A stretch of DNA of 64,000 nucleotides from Porcincola intestinalis (GCF_009696445.1 NZ_VULZ01000007.1:62001-126000); one strand, 5' to 3'; counted from the first letter of the stretch, positions 1-8,941 are shown. Notes: generated by a model from the sequence alone, not told the origin. Made by a program: numbers and translations.

Positions 1-36
1 AACCAGATATGTCAGTGCTTTTCCGTGATCCTTCAT
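1..36 (-). CDS. 5' end of an unidentified gene (runs off the left edge)
   Basis: An ATG at 36..34 on the minus strand follows a perfect AGGAGG at 41-46 with a 4-base spacer, and the frame stays open to the window edge. Only twelve codons are visible (MKDHGKALTYLV), too few to assign a family. It lies 69 bases downstream of the small membrane-protein gene and on the same strand as the MotA/MotB-like pair, so it may belong to the same transcript. Seen directly: the start codon and ribosome binding site. Not known: its function. Confidence 0.6.
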   Translation of the reverse strand, partial: MKDHGKALTYLV

Positions 37-105
37 AGTTCCTCCTGCCGGAACGCCATTGGTCTATATCATAGCACAGGGGCCGGATAGGGTGCAATGG
101 CAGAA

Positions 106-309
106 TCAGTGTTTGCGGAAGATCGCTTCCTTGTGGTCCTTCCAGATGTTCAGGATGAAAACGGCTGCTCCGGCCGCTGCAGAAAGCCTTTTGATCCTCT
201 TCACTCTCCGTTTTCTGCGCTCCGGCTCCGTCCGGATGATGTCCAGCAGTTTCTCTGCCAGCATGTTGCCGGCTGCATCCTTCCATTTTTCTGAGTCTCT
301 CTTTGCCAT
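106..309 (-). CDS. Small basic membrane-associated protein, 67 aa, unknown function
   Basis: I do not recognise this protein. The chosen ATG (309..307) has AGGGAGA just upstream; a longer frame upstream of it only reads the repeat-rich end of the MotB-like gene out of frame, so it is discarded. The protein has an amphipathic N-terminal half (MAKRDSEKWKDAAGNMLAEK), a very basic stretch around residues 30-41, then a short hydrophobic segment (about 43-56) that could be a weak membrane anchor, and a basic tail. It sits 85 bases downstream of the MotB-like gene on the same strand. Its composition suggests a membrane-peripheral helper, but that is inference. Confidence 0.6.
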   Translation of the reverse strand: MAKRDSEKWKDAAGNMLAEKLLDIIRTEPERRKRRVKRIKRLSAAAGAAVFILNIWKDHKEAIFRKH

Positions 310-394
310 AGTCTGTCTCCCTGCCGGGGCTGCAGACAGCCTACCCTGCCGCATTCGTCTGTGCCTGGGCATCTGTCTGCGCCGCTGCGTCCGT

Positions 395-1507
395 CTATCC
401 TGCCGCATCTGTCTGCGCCGCTGTGTCTGTCTGCGCCGCCGCGTCTGTCTGCGCTGTCTGGTTCTTCGTGTCGACGATAATCTTGGAGAGCTCTGCAATC
501 ATCTCCTCGTCCTTGAGCCGGAACTTGATCTCAACACGACGGGACGCCCGTGCGTCCTCGTTACCATTCTGGTCGAGCACCAGGTTGGACTGAGAGCGGC
601 CATTTGCCGTCAGCTTCTGCGCCAGTTCCTTATTCTGGGCGTCGGTCAGAAAGCTTCCGCTGTTGGAAAGCAAATAGGACGCGACTGCATACGCACGGTT
701 CTGTGACAGCGCGAGGTTGGTCAGGTAATCTCCGCTGGAATCCGTGTACCCGTCGATGATGACCTCCGCCACATAGTCTGCGTATTGATCTGACAGCAGA
801 ACGCTGCAGTATACCGGGAGCACCTGTGACAGCACCTTTTCTCCGTCTCCCGTCAGTGTTGATTCGCCCCAGTCGAACATGACGTTCGCGTCCAGGACAA
901 TCGCGCCGGTCTGGCTGTCGATGTTGACGACGATCTGCTGCTTCTTGAACTCATCATTCAAAGCCGCGATCAGATCCGCCTTCACACCGACGATCTGGTC
1001 AATCTTCTCCTGCTGAGACTTCATCAGGGCATTCGCCTCATCCAGCTGCTTCTGACTCTGCGCCAGCGCATCGTCCCGGCTCTGAAGCTCAGACTCCTGC
1101 GTGGCAAGCTGCTGCCGGCTCTTTTCCAGCTCCGATTCCTGCTGGGAAACCTGCTGCTGGCTCTTTTTAAGCTGGCTTGCCTGATCGTCAAGCGTCGTCT
1201 GCAGGCTGCTCAGGGATGCCGTCTTCTCCTCCAGCTCAGACTCTCTCTGATTCAGCTGCTGCTGCGCACTCTGCAGCTCTTTTTCACGCTGCGTCAGCTC
1301 ATCCTGCGTCTGGGCGAGTTCTGTCTGTGTCTGTGCCCTGGAAGCCTGCTCCTTCAGCTTGTCATCGTAGTTCTTCTGCGCTTCCATGAGGCCGACCGCC
1401 ATGATGAGGACAAACAGCAGAAGCAGACCGGACATCATGTCTGAATAGGACCGCCAGACATTAAAGCCGGCCTCGTCATTCATTCTTTTCCGGTTAACTT
1501 TTTTCAT
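395..1507 (-). CDS. MotB/OmpA-family (ZorB-like) motor stator protein
   Basis: This 370-aa protein has the MotB/ZorB plan: a short cytoplasmic N-terminus, one membrane helix (about residues 24-42) preceded by Asp23 in SDMMSGLLLLFVLIM, where the proton-carrying aspartate of MotB-type stators lies, a long Gln/Ser/Glu coiled coil (about 45-165), and a C-terminal OmpA-like peptidoglycan-binding domain (about 195-345) with the IIDGYTDSSG motif. The tail ends in AQTDxAA repeats. It overlaps the MotA-like gene by four bases (ATGA type), implying translational coupling. No flagellar genes are nearby. The pair therefore resembles Zorya ZorAB or another non-flagellar ion-driven motor; the family call is firm, the biological role is inferred. 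Confidence 0.85.
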   Translation of the reverse strand: MKKVNRKRMNDEAGFNVWRSYSDMMSGLLLLFVLIMAVGLMEAQKNYDDKLKEQASRAQTQTELAQTQDELTQREKELQSAQQQLNQRESELEEKTASLSSLQTTLDDQASQLKKSQQQVSQQESELEKSRQQLATQESELQSRDDALAQSQKQLDEANALMKSQQEKIDQIVGVKADLIAALNDEFKKQQIVVNIDSQTGAIVLDANVMFDWGESTLTGDGEKVLSQVLPVYCSVLLSDQYADYVAEVIIDGYTDSSGDYLTNLALSQNRAYAVASYLLSNSGSFLTDAQNKELAQKLTANGRSQSNLVLDQNGNEDARASRRVEIKFRLKDEEMIAELSKIIVDTKNQTAQTDAAAQTDTAAQTDAAG

Positions 1508-3291
1508 CTTCCGAACAATCCTCTTCTTCTGGGCTTCGATTCCTCAGTCTTCTCTTTCCGTGTCTCCGCGGCTTCTCTGGATTCCCTCGCCTTCAAAAGG
1601 GCAATGAGCTCCCCAAGCTGAGAGTCCGCCAACGGTTTTGCGCTGGTCTCCGCTGCCTGCGCCTGTTCAGTCAGATACTGATTCATCTTCCGGACAGCTT
1701 CCGCGGTTGACTCGGTGAGCCCCTTCATGGATGCGAGCACCTGCGTCATGTAATCGGTAAACTGGCGCAGGTTCTCCTGCTGCGTCTTCGTCTCCTTCAC
1801 CAGCGTGCCCTGTGCTTCCTGAATGGATTTCAGATACCCGTCCGCCGCGCTGATATACGCAGACTGTGCCTTCTGGACACCCTGAAGCGAGGAAACCGTC
1901 AGATCGTTCATTTTCGATATTTTATCGGTCATGCGAATATTGGCGTCATTCATGACAGAGAGGCCCTCTGACAGATCTGAATTGTCCGCCTGCACCTGTG
2001 CAAGACTCCGCGTATACTTCTCAGACAGTTCCGTCAGCTCTGCAAGCCTGCCGGATACTGCCCCGTTCATCTCGCTGAGATGTTCCATCTGCCGTGTCAT
2101 CTCGAGGTTGGTATCGTTGACCTTCGCCATATCTGCCATCGACCTCTGCATGTCCGCGACAAACTGCGACAGCTGCTCCTCCTGGGCGTGCATCGCGTCA
2201 AAAACCTCGCTCACAAGCTGCGCGGAGCCGTTCATGACGTCAACCATATGCTGCTGCCCCTGGTCAATGATCTGCTGGTACTGCTTCTCGGACTTCTCCA
2301 TGAATTCCGCGTGATCGCGCTGCACCTTGTTCGTCTCGCCCATGACCTTGCGCATTTCCGTAAACTCGGAGAAAAACTCCTGCTTCATGGTACGGGCGAT
2401 TCGCTGTGAGATATTCTCCAGAAGCTGCCCCTGCTGAAGGGTGACCGTTTCTGAGAAGCTGTCCATCGTATGATCCAGATGCTCAACCATCGGCCGGATA
2501 TTGTTCGCGAGTGTCTGGGACACCTGCTCAGCAAGATCCTTCTGCATCTGCCCGAGCACCTTCGTCTGCGCATTCTGGTTGGCAATGATGTGATTCATGG
2601 CCGTCGCGTCGGTTGGCGTGACAGCTGTCGTATAGTACGCGTCCAGAAAACGGTCCAGACTCTCCGAGACTCCCGTCAGCGCTCCTCTGAGCCAGTAGGA
2701 AAAAGCCAGCGACAATGAAATCCCGTAGATGGAAGTGACAAACGCCACCTTGATCCCGTCAATCAGAGATTCCACAGACCCCGACATCGCCTCGTAGCTG
2801 GTCGGATTGAAATGACGCAGCCCGAGAACCAGCCCGACGAAGGTTCCCAGAATCCCGAGACTCGTCAGAATGTCCGGAATCATTTCCAGAAGACGGCGAT
2901 GGGTATAATTGTTGATCTCATACTCGCCGATGTAGTCCCCGATATCTGTCGGGCTGTTTGTCTTCCGGAGATAATGCAGATATTCCTGGTATTTTGCATC
3001 AAAGTAAGGAACGCCGAAGATTGCTGCTCCCGGCGTTGTGATGGCAGACATATTGCCTCCTCCGTCGGAAATGGCTTTCAGCTTATCCGTTGCCTGGTCG
3101 AGCCCCTGCTGTGTCTGGCGCATGCGTCCGAACCCGATCCCGCAGCCGACAATCAGAATAACAATCATCGCCGCCAGAAAACAGCTGTTGTAGATGATGT
3201 TGCTCAGACTGGAGTCGAGCGTAATATAGGTGATCGCCACGACCACGGCGGCAGCCATAAGGCCGACGATCCAGTTTGTGATTTTCCGCAT
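1504..3291 (-). CDS. MotA/TolQ/ExbB-family (ZorA-like) proton channel with long coiled-coil tail
   Basis: This 595-aa protein has four predicted membrane helices at about residues 7-25, 34-53, 138-158 and 179-200. The last two (PDILTSLGILGTFVGLVLGL and a following IDGIKVAFVTSIYGISLSLA) match the MotA/TolQ/ExbB channel motif. After helix four comes a roughly 330-residue cytoplasmic coiled coil ending in a basic tail (KPRRRGLFGR). MotA of flagella is about 290 aa, so the long tail is the feature that recalls ZorA of the Zorya defence system, where a long cytoplasmic tail is known. It is the first gene of the pair and has its own promoter just upstream. No ZorC, ZorD or ZorE homologue is visible, but the operon continues off the window. 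Confidence 0.85.
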   Translation of the reverse strand: MRKITNWIVGLMAAAVVVAITYITLDSSLSNIIYNSCFLAAMIVILIVGCGIGFGRMRQTQQGLDQATDKLKAISDGGGNMSAITTPGAAIFGVPYFDAKYQEYLHYLRKTNSPTDIGDYIGEYEINNYTHRRLLEMIPDILTSLGILGTFVGLVLGLRHFNPTSYEAMSGSVESLIDGIKVAFVTSIYGISLSLAFSYWLRGALTGVSESLDRFLDAYYTTAVTPTDATAMNHIIANQNAQTKVLGQMQKDLAEQVSQTLANNIRPMVEHLDHTMDSFSETVTLQQGQLLENISQRIARTMKQEFFSEFTEMRKVMGETNKVQRDHAEFMEKSEKQYQQIIDQGQQHMVDVMNGSAQLVSEVFDAMHAQEEQLSQFVADMQRSMADMAKVNDTNLEMTRQMEHLSEMNGAVSGRLAELTELSEKYTRSLAQVQADNSDLSEGLSVMNDANIRMTDKISKMNDLTVSSLQGVQKAQSAYISAADGYLKSIQEAQGTLVKETKTQQENLRQFTDYMTQVLASMKGLTESTAEAVRKMNQYLTEQAQAAETSAKPLADSQLGELIALLKARESREAAETRKEKTEESKPRRRGLFGR

Positions 3292-3335
3292 ATCCCTCTG
3301 CCTCCTCCATGCAGCTTCCGTTTTCTTTCCTCATC

Positions 3336-3364
3336 ATGATACACGATTCCGTCAGTCGTGTGAA
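3336..3364 (-). promoter_or_regulatory. Candidate sigma-A promoter of the MotA/MotB-like operon
   Basis: On the minus strand a TTCACA (-35, 3359-3364) and a TATCAT (-10, 3336-3341) are separated by 17 bases, about 45 bases before the MotA-like start codon. It lies in the short gap after the transglutaminase stop codon, which suggests that the motor pair is transcribed separately. This is a motif match only. Confidence 0.45.
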
Positions 3365-3368
3365 CAAC

Positions 3369-6179
3369 TCATTTTGTCCGAACCTTCAGCACCCGGCTCC
3401 ATGCCCCGACCCTCTTTCCGCTCACTGCGCGGATTCTGACATAATAGGTCTTCCTTCTGCCTGCGCGGATCGTAGCCGATGCGGTTTTCTTTTTATTTTT
3501 GACTGTGCGGGTTTTTGCTCCCGTGAAATCTTTCCTGCCAGCATACTGAATCTGATACCTGGTGTATTTTCCATTCTTCTTGAATGTGACGCGGAACTTC
3601 CCTTTTGAGACCGCTGAGACATTCCGGAGGTTCGTCTTCTTCAGCAGCTTCGCCGTGTACTGATCCTGCCAGGTGCCTCCGCAGCGGATGCAGGTATGCA
3701 GCGTATAACCGCCCCTTGATGTTGTCGGTTCCACGACTTGTGCCGTATACACGTGTCCCAGCGCCGGCAGCTCCGTTACCTTCGTCTGCCCGCACCGGCT
3801 GCACGTCTCCGTGACGCTTCCCTTCTGCGTACACGTTGCGGCTTTTCGAGACGTCTCCTTGAAGCTGTGCCCTAATGCCGGAATCTCCTGCTCTGACTTC
3901 ACTGCCCCGCACCAGCTGCAGATGACCGACCGCCTGCCCTTCGCTGTGCAGGTCGCCGCAACTGTCTTCTCATGGAAGTCGTGCCCCAGAACCGGCAGCT
4001 CCGTTGTCTTTATCTCCCCGCAGCGGCTGCACGTCTCTGTGATGCTTCCCTTCTGTGTACAAGTCGCGGCTTTCCGAGACGTCTCCTTGAAGCTGTGCCC
4101 TAATGCCGGAATCTCCTGCTCTGACTTCACTGTCCCACACCGGGTGCAGACCACTGACCGCCTGCCCTTCGCTGTGCAGGTCGCCGCGACTGTCTTCTCC
4201 TGAAAATCATGCCCCAGCGCGGGAAGCTCCGTTATCCTTGTCTGTCCGCACCGTCTGCACGTCTCCTTGACGCTTCCCTTCTGCGTGCACGTCGCTGCCT
4301 TCCAAGACGTCTCCTTAAAGTCGTGCCCCAGAACCGGGATGGTTCTGTCCACATTCTTGCCGCACACCGTGCAGGTTCCACTCTCCCTGCCCGCCTTCGC
4401 GCAGTCTGTCCCTTCAATCGTCGTCCCCTGGTGGGCAGTCTCGTAGCACGTATCCGACGCCGCCGGATAGCTGAACGTTGTTGTGATTGTGCTCCCGCTG
4501 AAGTTTCCGCTCGCCTGACGGCTCGTCAGCAGTGTATTATTCGTATAATTGGAAACCAGCAGATATCGCCTGCTGCTGGCCTGAGCGCCTGCCCTATCCG
4601 AATCGTCCCAGGTGACATCTACCAGATACCACACGCCGCCGATCTGAGCAAGATTCCACATATGCCCGCTGCCAGTCCGGCTCTTGTCTGACAGGCCGCT
4701 GACACAGACCGCCGGAACGCCCAGCTGATCACACAGAACCTTGAAGGCTTTCGCATAGCCCTCGCAGACAGCTCCCGTCAGGTGGTCTGTCCCGCCCAGA
4801 AATGCAGCCGCAGACGTATAAATCCGGTATGCGTCGTTGCAGGCGACACTCTGACTGCCGCTGTTCTCCGCAGCACTGACGGAAACGGCTGTGTTGAGCG
4901 CAGAGTGATCATAGAACAGGCGGCTGCACAGATACTCATCCGCCGCCCGGACAAGAAGGGCCTGGTAAGCGGCGCTCCCGGTCTCCGCGCCTTCTGTGTT
5001 CCACGAATCTGCCATCTCCCGCACCTTGGCAACAGCAGCCTGTACCCCTGCCTGGTAGCTGCTGATCAGGCTTCCCGCCCCAGCAAATGTCTCTACCGGT
5101 TTGTACGTCGCTGAGACGATCTGAAAAACGCCCCGTGTCTTCCCATCGTCCCCAGTCTGCTCAGTGCCCGGCACAGACAAGATGGTAAAGGAATATGTCT
5201 TCGGTGACCGGATCCAGAACACCTCCGGATGATCATGCTTGAAGGCATCTGCCGCCGCCTGCATATCAGCCGTCATCTGCTCTTTACAAGTCTCAAAGGC
5301 GTTCTTCGTATCCGGATCTGTTTTGTCATAAGATATCCCCGAGAGATTGCTATTTTTAGTGACAACCCCCCGAAACTGATAGACACCCTCCCCAAACTTA
5401 CAGCTCCACTCTCCGGTATGATGTTCTGTCGCGTACCACTCGACCTTGGAATCATAAATCGCTTTTGCATTCGCTCCGAGCTGGGAGGAAAAAGCATATG
5501 AACTGCCACTCAGGGCACTCCTTAAAGTCCGGCGAACCCTCCGAAGAGAGGAAGAACCGGTCTGTGTCTGGACAATCTGCCCTGGTGCGCTCAGCGGGTC
5601 CTGAATCTGAGCCGTCTCCGTCATCGTGACAGGCTGACCCTCAGAGGATGTCTCTGTCTCCTCGGTCTCCTCTGTAATCAGTCCGTCATCCGGCGTTTCC
5701 TCACTTACGATGTCAGACACGCCATCTGTTCCGTCCTCAATCACAAGGCCGCTTTGATCATCCTCACCGACAACACTTTCATTCGCTCTGCCGGATGCCT
5801 CTCCGTCCGCTGTTCCCGGCGAATCATCCCCCGTCTCCTGCGAACTGTCTCCCGCTGTCTCCGGCAGACCGTCACTCGTCTCCTGAGAAGCTTCTGTCCT
5901 GTCTTCCGCTGTAACCGGCAAGCCGTCACTCATCTCCTGCGAAGCTTCCGTCCTGTCTTCCGCTTTAACCGGTGAACCATCCCCCGCGTTCGGAGCGGCT
6001 CCCGGGTTTCCACCAACCGTTTCCGGTGCAGACTCCTCATTTCCAGCTGCCTCTGTCGACACGATGGCTTCTCCTGCTGCATAAGCTGGCAATGCGTTTG
6101 GCAAAGCTGTCATGCCCATTGTCAGCGCCAGCAGAATTGCAGATACCTTCCTAAGATTCCTGTTCCATCTGTCGCTCAT
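3369..6179 (-). CDS. Secreted transglutaminase-like protein with seven CxxC repeats and Fn3-like C-terminus
   Basis: The start at 6179 (MSDRWNRNLRKVSAILLALT) is preferred to an in-frame ATG 30 codons upstream because it opens a clean signal peptide cleaved near PAYAAGE and follows a GAGGAAG site. The 936-aa protein then has a Glu/Thr/Ser-rich low-complexity region (about 35-230), a transglutaminase-like domain with the Cys (AVCEGYAKAF), His (GHMWNLAQ) and Asp (YLVDVTWDDSD) triad, about seven 35-40-residue units each with a C-x2-C knuckle and a GH(D/S)F lead, and a C-terminal Fn3-like domain. The CxxC units could bind zinc. It probably acts at the cell surface; crosslinking versus protease activity cannot be told from sequence. 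Confidence 0.85.
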   Translation of the reverse strand: MSDRWNRNLRKVSAILLALTMGMTALPNALPAYAAGEAIVSTEAAGNEESAPETVGGNPGAAPNAGDGSPVKAEDRTEASQEMSDGLPVTAEDRTEASQETSDGLPETAGDSSQETGDDSPGTADGEASGRANESVVGEDDQSGLVIEDGTDGVSDIVSEETPDDGLITEETEETETSSEGQPVTMTETAQIQDPLSAPGQIVQTQTGSSSLRRVRRTLRSALSGSSYAFSSQLGANAKAIYDSKVEWYATEHHTGEWSCKFGEGVYQFRGVVTKNSNLSGISYDKTDPDTKNAFETCKEQMTADMQAAADAFKHDHPEVFWIRSPKTYSFTILSVPGTEQTGDDGKTRGVFQIVSATYKPVETFAGAGSLISSYQAGVQAAVAKVREMADSWNTEGAETGSAAYQALLVRAADEYLCSRLFYDHSALNTAVSVSAAENSGSQSVACNDAYRIYTSAAAFLGGTDHLTGAVCEGYAKAFKVLCDQLGVPAVCVSGLSDKSRTGSGHMWNLAQIGGVWYLVDVTWDDSDRAGAQASSRRYLLVSNYTNNTLLTSRQASGNFSGSTITTTFSYPAASDTCYETAHQGTTIEGTDCAKAGRESGTCTVCGKNVDRTIPVLGHDFKETSWKAATCTQKGSVKETCRRCGQTRITELPALGHDFQEKTVAATCTAKGRRSVVCTRCGTVKSEQEIPALGHSFKETSRKAATCTQKGSITETCSRCGEIKTTELPVLGHDFHEKTVAATCTAKGRRSVICSWCGAVKSEQEIPALGHSFKETSRKAATCTQKGSVTETCSRCGQTKVTELPALGHVYTAQVVEPTTSRGGYTLHTCIRCGGTWQDQYTAKLLKKTNLRNVSAVSKGKFRVTFKKNGKYTRYQIQYAGRKDFTGAKTRTVKNKKKTASATIRAGRRKTYYVRIRAVSGKRVGAWSRVLKVRTK
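3660..4440 (-). repeat. Coding tandem repeat, 228-bp higher-order period
   Basis: Inside the transglutaminase gene, near-identical blocks recur with a 228-bp period (for example the block beginning at 3861 recurs at 4089). Each period encodes two CxxC units of about 38 residues, giving an alternating A-B-A-B-A pattern. The high DNA identity implies recent duplication and possible copy-number variation. Confidence 0.8.
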
Positions 6180-6227
6180 CAATCTTCCTCTTCCCTGATG
6201 CTTTTCTGTTCGCTTTCTCCTGATACA

Positions 6228-6264
6228 GGAAAGGCGCTTCCCCGGTTTTTCCCGGAGCAGCGCC
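6228..6264 (-). terminator. Terminator-like hairpin after the NlpC/P60 gene
   Basis: Read on the minus strand, GGCGCT-G-CTCCGG pairs with CCGGGG-A-AGCGCC around a six-base loop and is followed by TTTCC. It lies between the NlpC/P60 stop and the transglutaminase start. The U-tract is short, so it may be an inefficient terminator or an attenuator. Confidence 0.45.
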
Positions 6265-6309
6265 CGCACTTATCACTGAATCATTCGTTTCGCTTTTTAT
6301 CGCTTCCGT

Positions 6310-7887
6310 CTAACCAGCCCAATATCTTCGGTTCTGATTATGCAGCCTTCCGCCGACATAGTCAACCGACGAAACGATGATGCCCAGCCTGGAATTGGCA
6401 GCATGGACAACCTGATTGTTCCCGATATAGATGGCAACATGGCTCGCATAAGAACCCGATCCGTAGAAAACAAGGTCTCCCGGCTGAAGGTTTGCATCGG
6501 AGACCTTCATGCCTGCGGCATAGCCAATCGTTGAATAGTACCCGCTGGCTCCATTCATCTGGTCAACGGCAACCCTCATGATCCGCACCCCGAAGTGTGC
6601 CATCACGGCCTGTGTAAACCCAGAGCAGTCCGTTCCATTTGTCAGGCTCGTCCCGCCGTAAACATATCTGTTTCCGACAAACTGCTGCGCGAACCGGACA
6701 ACCGCATTTCCGCTGACCGCCGATTCTGACACGATGTGTCCGTCGGACGGGTCCGTATAGTAGCAGCTTCCTGCAGCAAACACAACGGAATCTGTCTGAA
6801 GCACTCCCTGCGCATCGAAATAGAACTTATATCCGCCGATGATCTGGAGGCCTGTCAGAGCCCCTCCATCGCTTCCTGCATAGTAGCGCTTTCCATCGGA
6901 TGTCGACAGCCACTGATTGGTAAGCGGGCTCCCGCTCGTGCCGAACAGATAGGTTCGGCCGTTCCGTGTCACAACGCCGGAAGGCGGTCTTTCTGCCTTG
7001 GTTCTGATCCCGTCCGTGCCGACATAATAATCTCCGATGAAGCGGTTCGTCGCGATTCTGCCGTCCGCATCACACCAGTAATAATGCTTTTTGTACTTCA
7101 CCCAGCGGTTTACCGCAATCCGGCCGGTCCTATAGACATAATAGCGGCTCCCAAGGTAGGAAAACAGCCTTGCGGAGGTATACATCTGCCCGTTCGGGCG
7201 GAAATAATAGGTAGAAGCACCGATTCCAACGAGCCCCTTCGCAAAGCTCCCGTCTGCCTGAGCGTAGTACTTCTTTCCCTTCAGCTTTACAAAACAGTTT
7301 CTCAGAAGATAGCCCTTTTTCCCTGCATAGTACTGTGCGCCATTCAGGCTGATCAGCCTGCTCTTCTGAAGCACGCCCCTGCCGTTGAAATAATACAGCC
7401 TTGAGCCGATCTCCTGCATTCCGGTCAGCTTCTGATGCTGTTCATTGTTGTAATAGGTCTTGCTTCCGATATGGTACCAGCCAACCGCTGCCGCTGCAGC
7501 GCCGCCCTTGATCAGAGCGCCGTCCGGGCCGAAATAGTACTTGCCCTTTCTTTTATTGATATATAGCGCGCCGGTCTTCTTGTGCGCATAGTACTTTGCG
7601 CCGGCATAGCTGATCCAGCCATAGCGGCGCGCCCCTGTGTTCAGGTCGAAGAAGTATGTCTTCGCCCCCACCCTCTGAATCCCCCGGAGCATGAGGCCGT
7701 TTTGATCGAACAGGTAAACCTTCCGCCCGATTTTCTTCAGGCCGGTCACTGTCACCCCTGCCTTCGTCACATACTTCACACCGTCGGGAGTATTCACGAA
7801 ACCTGCCTGCACGGCTATCGGTGCTGCTGTCATCAGCATTATCAAAAGCAGCAAAAACGCCGCGATGTGTTTGCCCAATCTCTTCAT
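6310..7887 (-). CDS. Secreted NlpC/P60 peptidoglycan hydrolase with choline-binding-type repeats
   Basis: The start at 7887 (MKRLGKHIAAFLLLLIMLMT) gives a typical signal peptide ending VQA and follows a GAGGGAG site. The 525-aa mature protein begins with about fifteen 20-residue aromatic/glycine repeats of the cell-wall or glucan-binding type (for example YFDLNTGARRYGWI, YYAGSDGGALTG), covering about residues 30-385. The C-terminal about 125 residues are an NlpC/P60 domain with catalytic Cys in NGTDCSGF, His in ASHVAIYIG and a third residue near QVVHAAN. It likely cleaves peptide stems in peptidoglycan while held on the wall. A WalR-like box lies upstream of it, matching known control of wall hydrolases in Firmicutes. 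Confidence 0.92.
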   Translation of the reverse strand: MKRLGKHIAAFLLLLIMLMTAAPIAVQAGFVNTPDGVKYVTKAGVTVTGLKKIGRKVYLFDQNGLMLRGIQRVGAKTYFFDLNTGARRYGWISYAGAKYYAHKKTGALYINKRKGKYYFGPDGALIKGGAAAAAVGWYHIGSKTYYNNEQHQKLTGMQEIGSRLYYFNGRGVLQKSRLISLNGAQYYAGKKGYLLRNCFVKLKGKKYYAQADGSFAKGLVGIGASTYYFRPNGQMYTSARLFSYLGSRYYVYRTGRIAVNRWVKYKKHYYWCDADGRIATNRFIGDYYVGTDGIRTKAERPPSGVVTRNGRTYLFGTSGSPLTNQWLSTSDGKRYYAGSDGGALTGLQIIGGYKFYFDAQGVLQTDSVVFAAGSCYYTDPSDGHIVSESAVSGNAVVRFAQQFVGNRYVYGGTSLTNGTDCSGFTQAVMAHFGVRIMRVAVDQMNGASGYYSTIGYAAGMKVSDANLQPGDLVFYGSGSYASHVAIYIGNNQVVHAANSRLGIIVSSVDYVGGRLHNQNRRYWAG

Positions 7888-7967
7888 TCCGCTCCCTCGG
7901 TTCTCACAGGTACTGCTCTTTTTCTGTAACACTTGTAACAAACCATTCGAAAAGCCTCGCTGTATTC

Positions 7968-7984
7968 ATTACAATTTTGTTACA
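7968..7984 (-). promoter_or_regulatory. WalR-like box upstream of the NlpC/P60 gene
   Basis: On the minus strand TGTAAC and TGTAAT are separated by exactly five bases, fitting the published WalR (YycF) consensus TGTWAH-N5-TGTWAH. It is 81 bases upstream of the NlpC/P60 start. A second, imperfect pair of TGTTAC half-sites with a three-base gap lies closer to the gene at about 7925-7939. No confident -35/-10 pair was found. Confidence 0.55.
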
Positions 7985-8149
7985 TTTATTTGAATATTAC
8001 ACATTTTCGATCTGTGTGTCAATAGAGGAGCGAGTGTGGTATGATGTCGGGAAACAGCGCATGCGGTGCTTTGGCGGGTTCGTCTGCCGTCGACACCAAA
8101 GCAGCTGTCGATAACCTGTCAATCTGAGGAATACCGGGAGGGCTTTGTG

Positions 8150-8941
8150 ATGAAAATTGGTTTTATCGGCTGCGGAAACATGGCAACTGCAATGATTCAC
8201 GGGATTCTGAAAAGCGGTCTCGCATCCGAGGGCGATCTGATGGCCTCTGCAAAGACAGAGAAGACAAAGAAAAAAATAACAGACGAGCTGCACCTTGCGT
8301 GTGGAACCAACGAGGAGACAGCATCGTTCTCCGATGTCCTCTTCCTCGCCGTCAAGCCTCAGTTCTATGAGGATGTCATTCTTTCGATCCGTGACCACGT
8401 AAAAAAGGACGCTCTGATTGTGACGCTGGCTCCCGGCAAGACGCTCGAATGGCTCGGATCTCTCTTTGGGGAAGACCGGAAGATTATCCGGACGATGCCC
8501 AACACCCCTGCAATGGTCGGCGAAGGCATGACAGCTGTCTGCCCGAACCATTCCGTCACTGATGAGGAACTTGACACCGTCCTGACACTGCTCTCCAGCT
8601 TTGGGCAGGCTGAGGTGATTCCGGAAAACCTGATCGATGTCGCAACCGCCGTCTCCGGCTCCAGCCCGGCTTACATTTTTCTGGCAATTGAAGCAATGGC
8701 AGATGGCGCTGTCGCAGATGGAATGCCGCGGAACAAGGCATACAGATTTGCCGCGCAGGCCGTCCTGGGTTCCGCGAAGATGGTTCTGGAGACAGGGAAG
8801 CATCCCGGCGAGCTGAAAGATATGGTCTGCTCCCCGGGCGGAACAACGATGGAAGCTGTCCGCGTCCTGGAAGAAAAAGGCCTTCGGTCCGCCCTGATTG
8901 AGGCGGAGAAGGCCTGCGTACGAAAAGCCCGGGCGATGTAA
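8150..8941 (+). CDS. proC: Pyrroline-5-carboxylate reductase
   Basis: The last step of proline synthesis: NAD(P)H-dependent reduction of 1-pyrroline-5-carboxylate in the cytoplasm. The ATG at 8150 follows GGGAGG with a seven-base spacer and starts with the Rossmann motif GFIGCGNMA. Downstream are NTPAMVGEGM, the dimerisation motif SGSSPAYIF and the family signature SPGGTTMEAV near the C-terminus. At 263 aa it has the usual length of the family. It is a stand-alone plus-strand gene convergent with upp; no proA or proB is nearby. Confidence 0.95.
   Translation: MKIGFIGCGNMATAMIHGILKSGLASEGDLMASAKTEKTKKKITDELHLACGTNEETASFSDVLFLAVKPQFYEDVILSIRDHVKKDALIVTLAPGKTLEWLGSLFGEDRKIIRTMPNTPAMVGEGMTAVCPNHSVTDEELDTVLTLLSSFGQAEVIPENLIDVATAVSGSSPAYIFLAIEAMADGAVADGMPRNKAYRFAAQAVLGSAKMVLETGKHPGELKDMVCSPGGTTMEAVRVLEEKGLRSALIEAEKACVRKARAM

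Noticed and set aside
310-498. An in-frame N-terminal extension of the 67-aa protein, rich in Arg and Gln.
   Set aside because: It overlaps the 3' end of the MotB-like gene out of frame, and its composition is created by the repeat there. The internal ATG has a ribosome binding site.
395-3291. Calling a complete Zorya defence system.
   Set aside because: Only ZorA- and ZorB-like genes are visible; none of ZorC, ZorD or ZorE is in the window.
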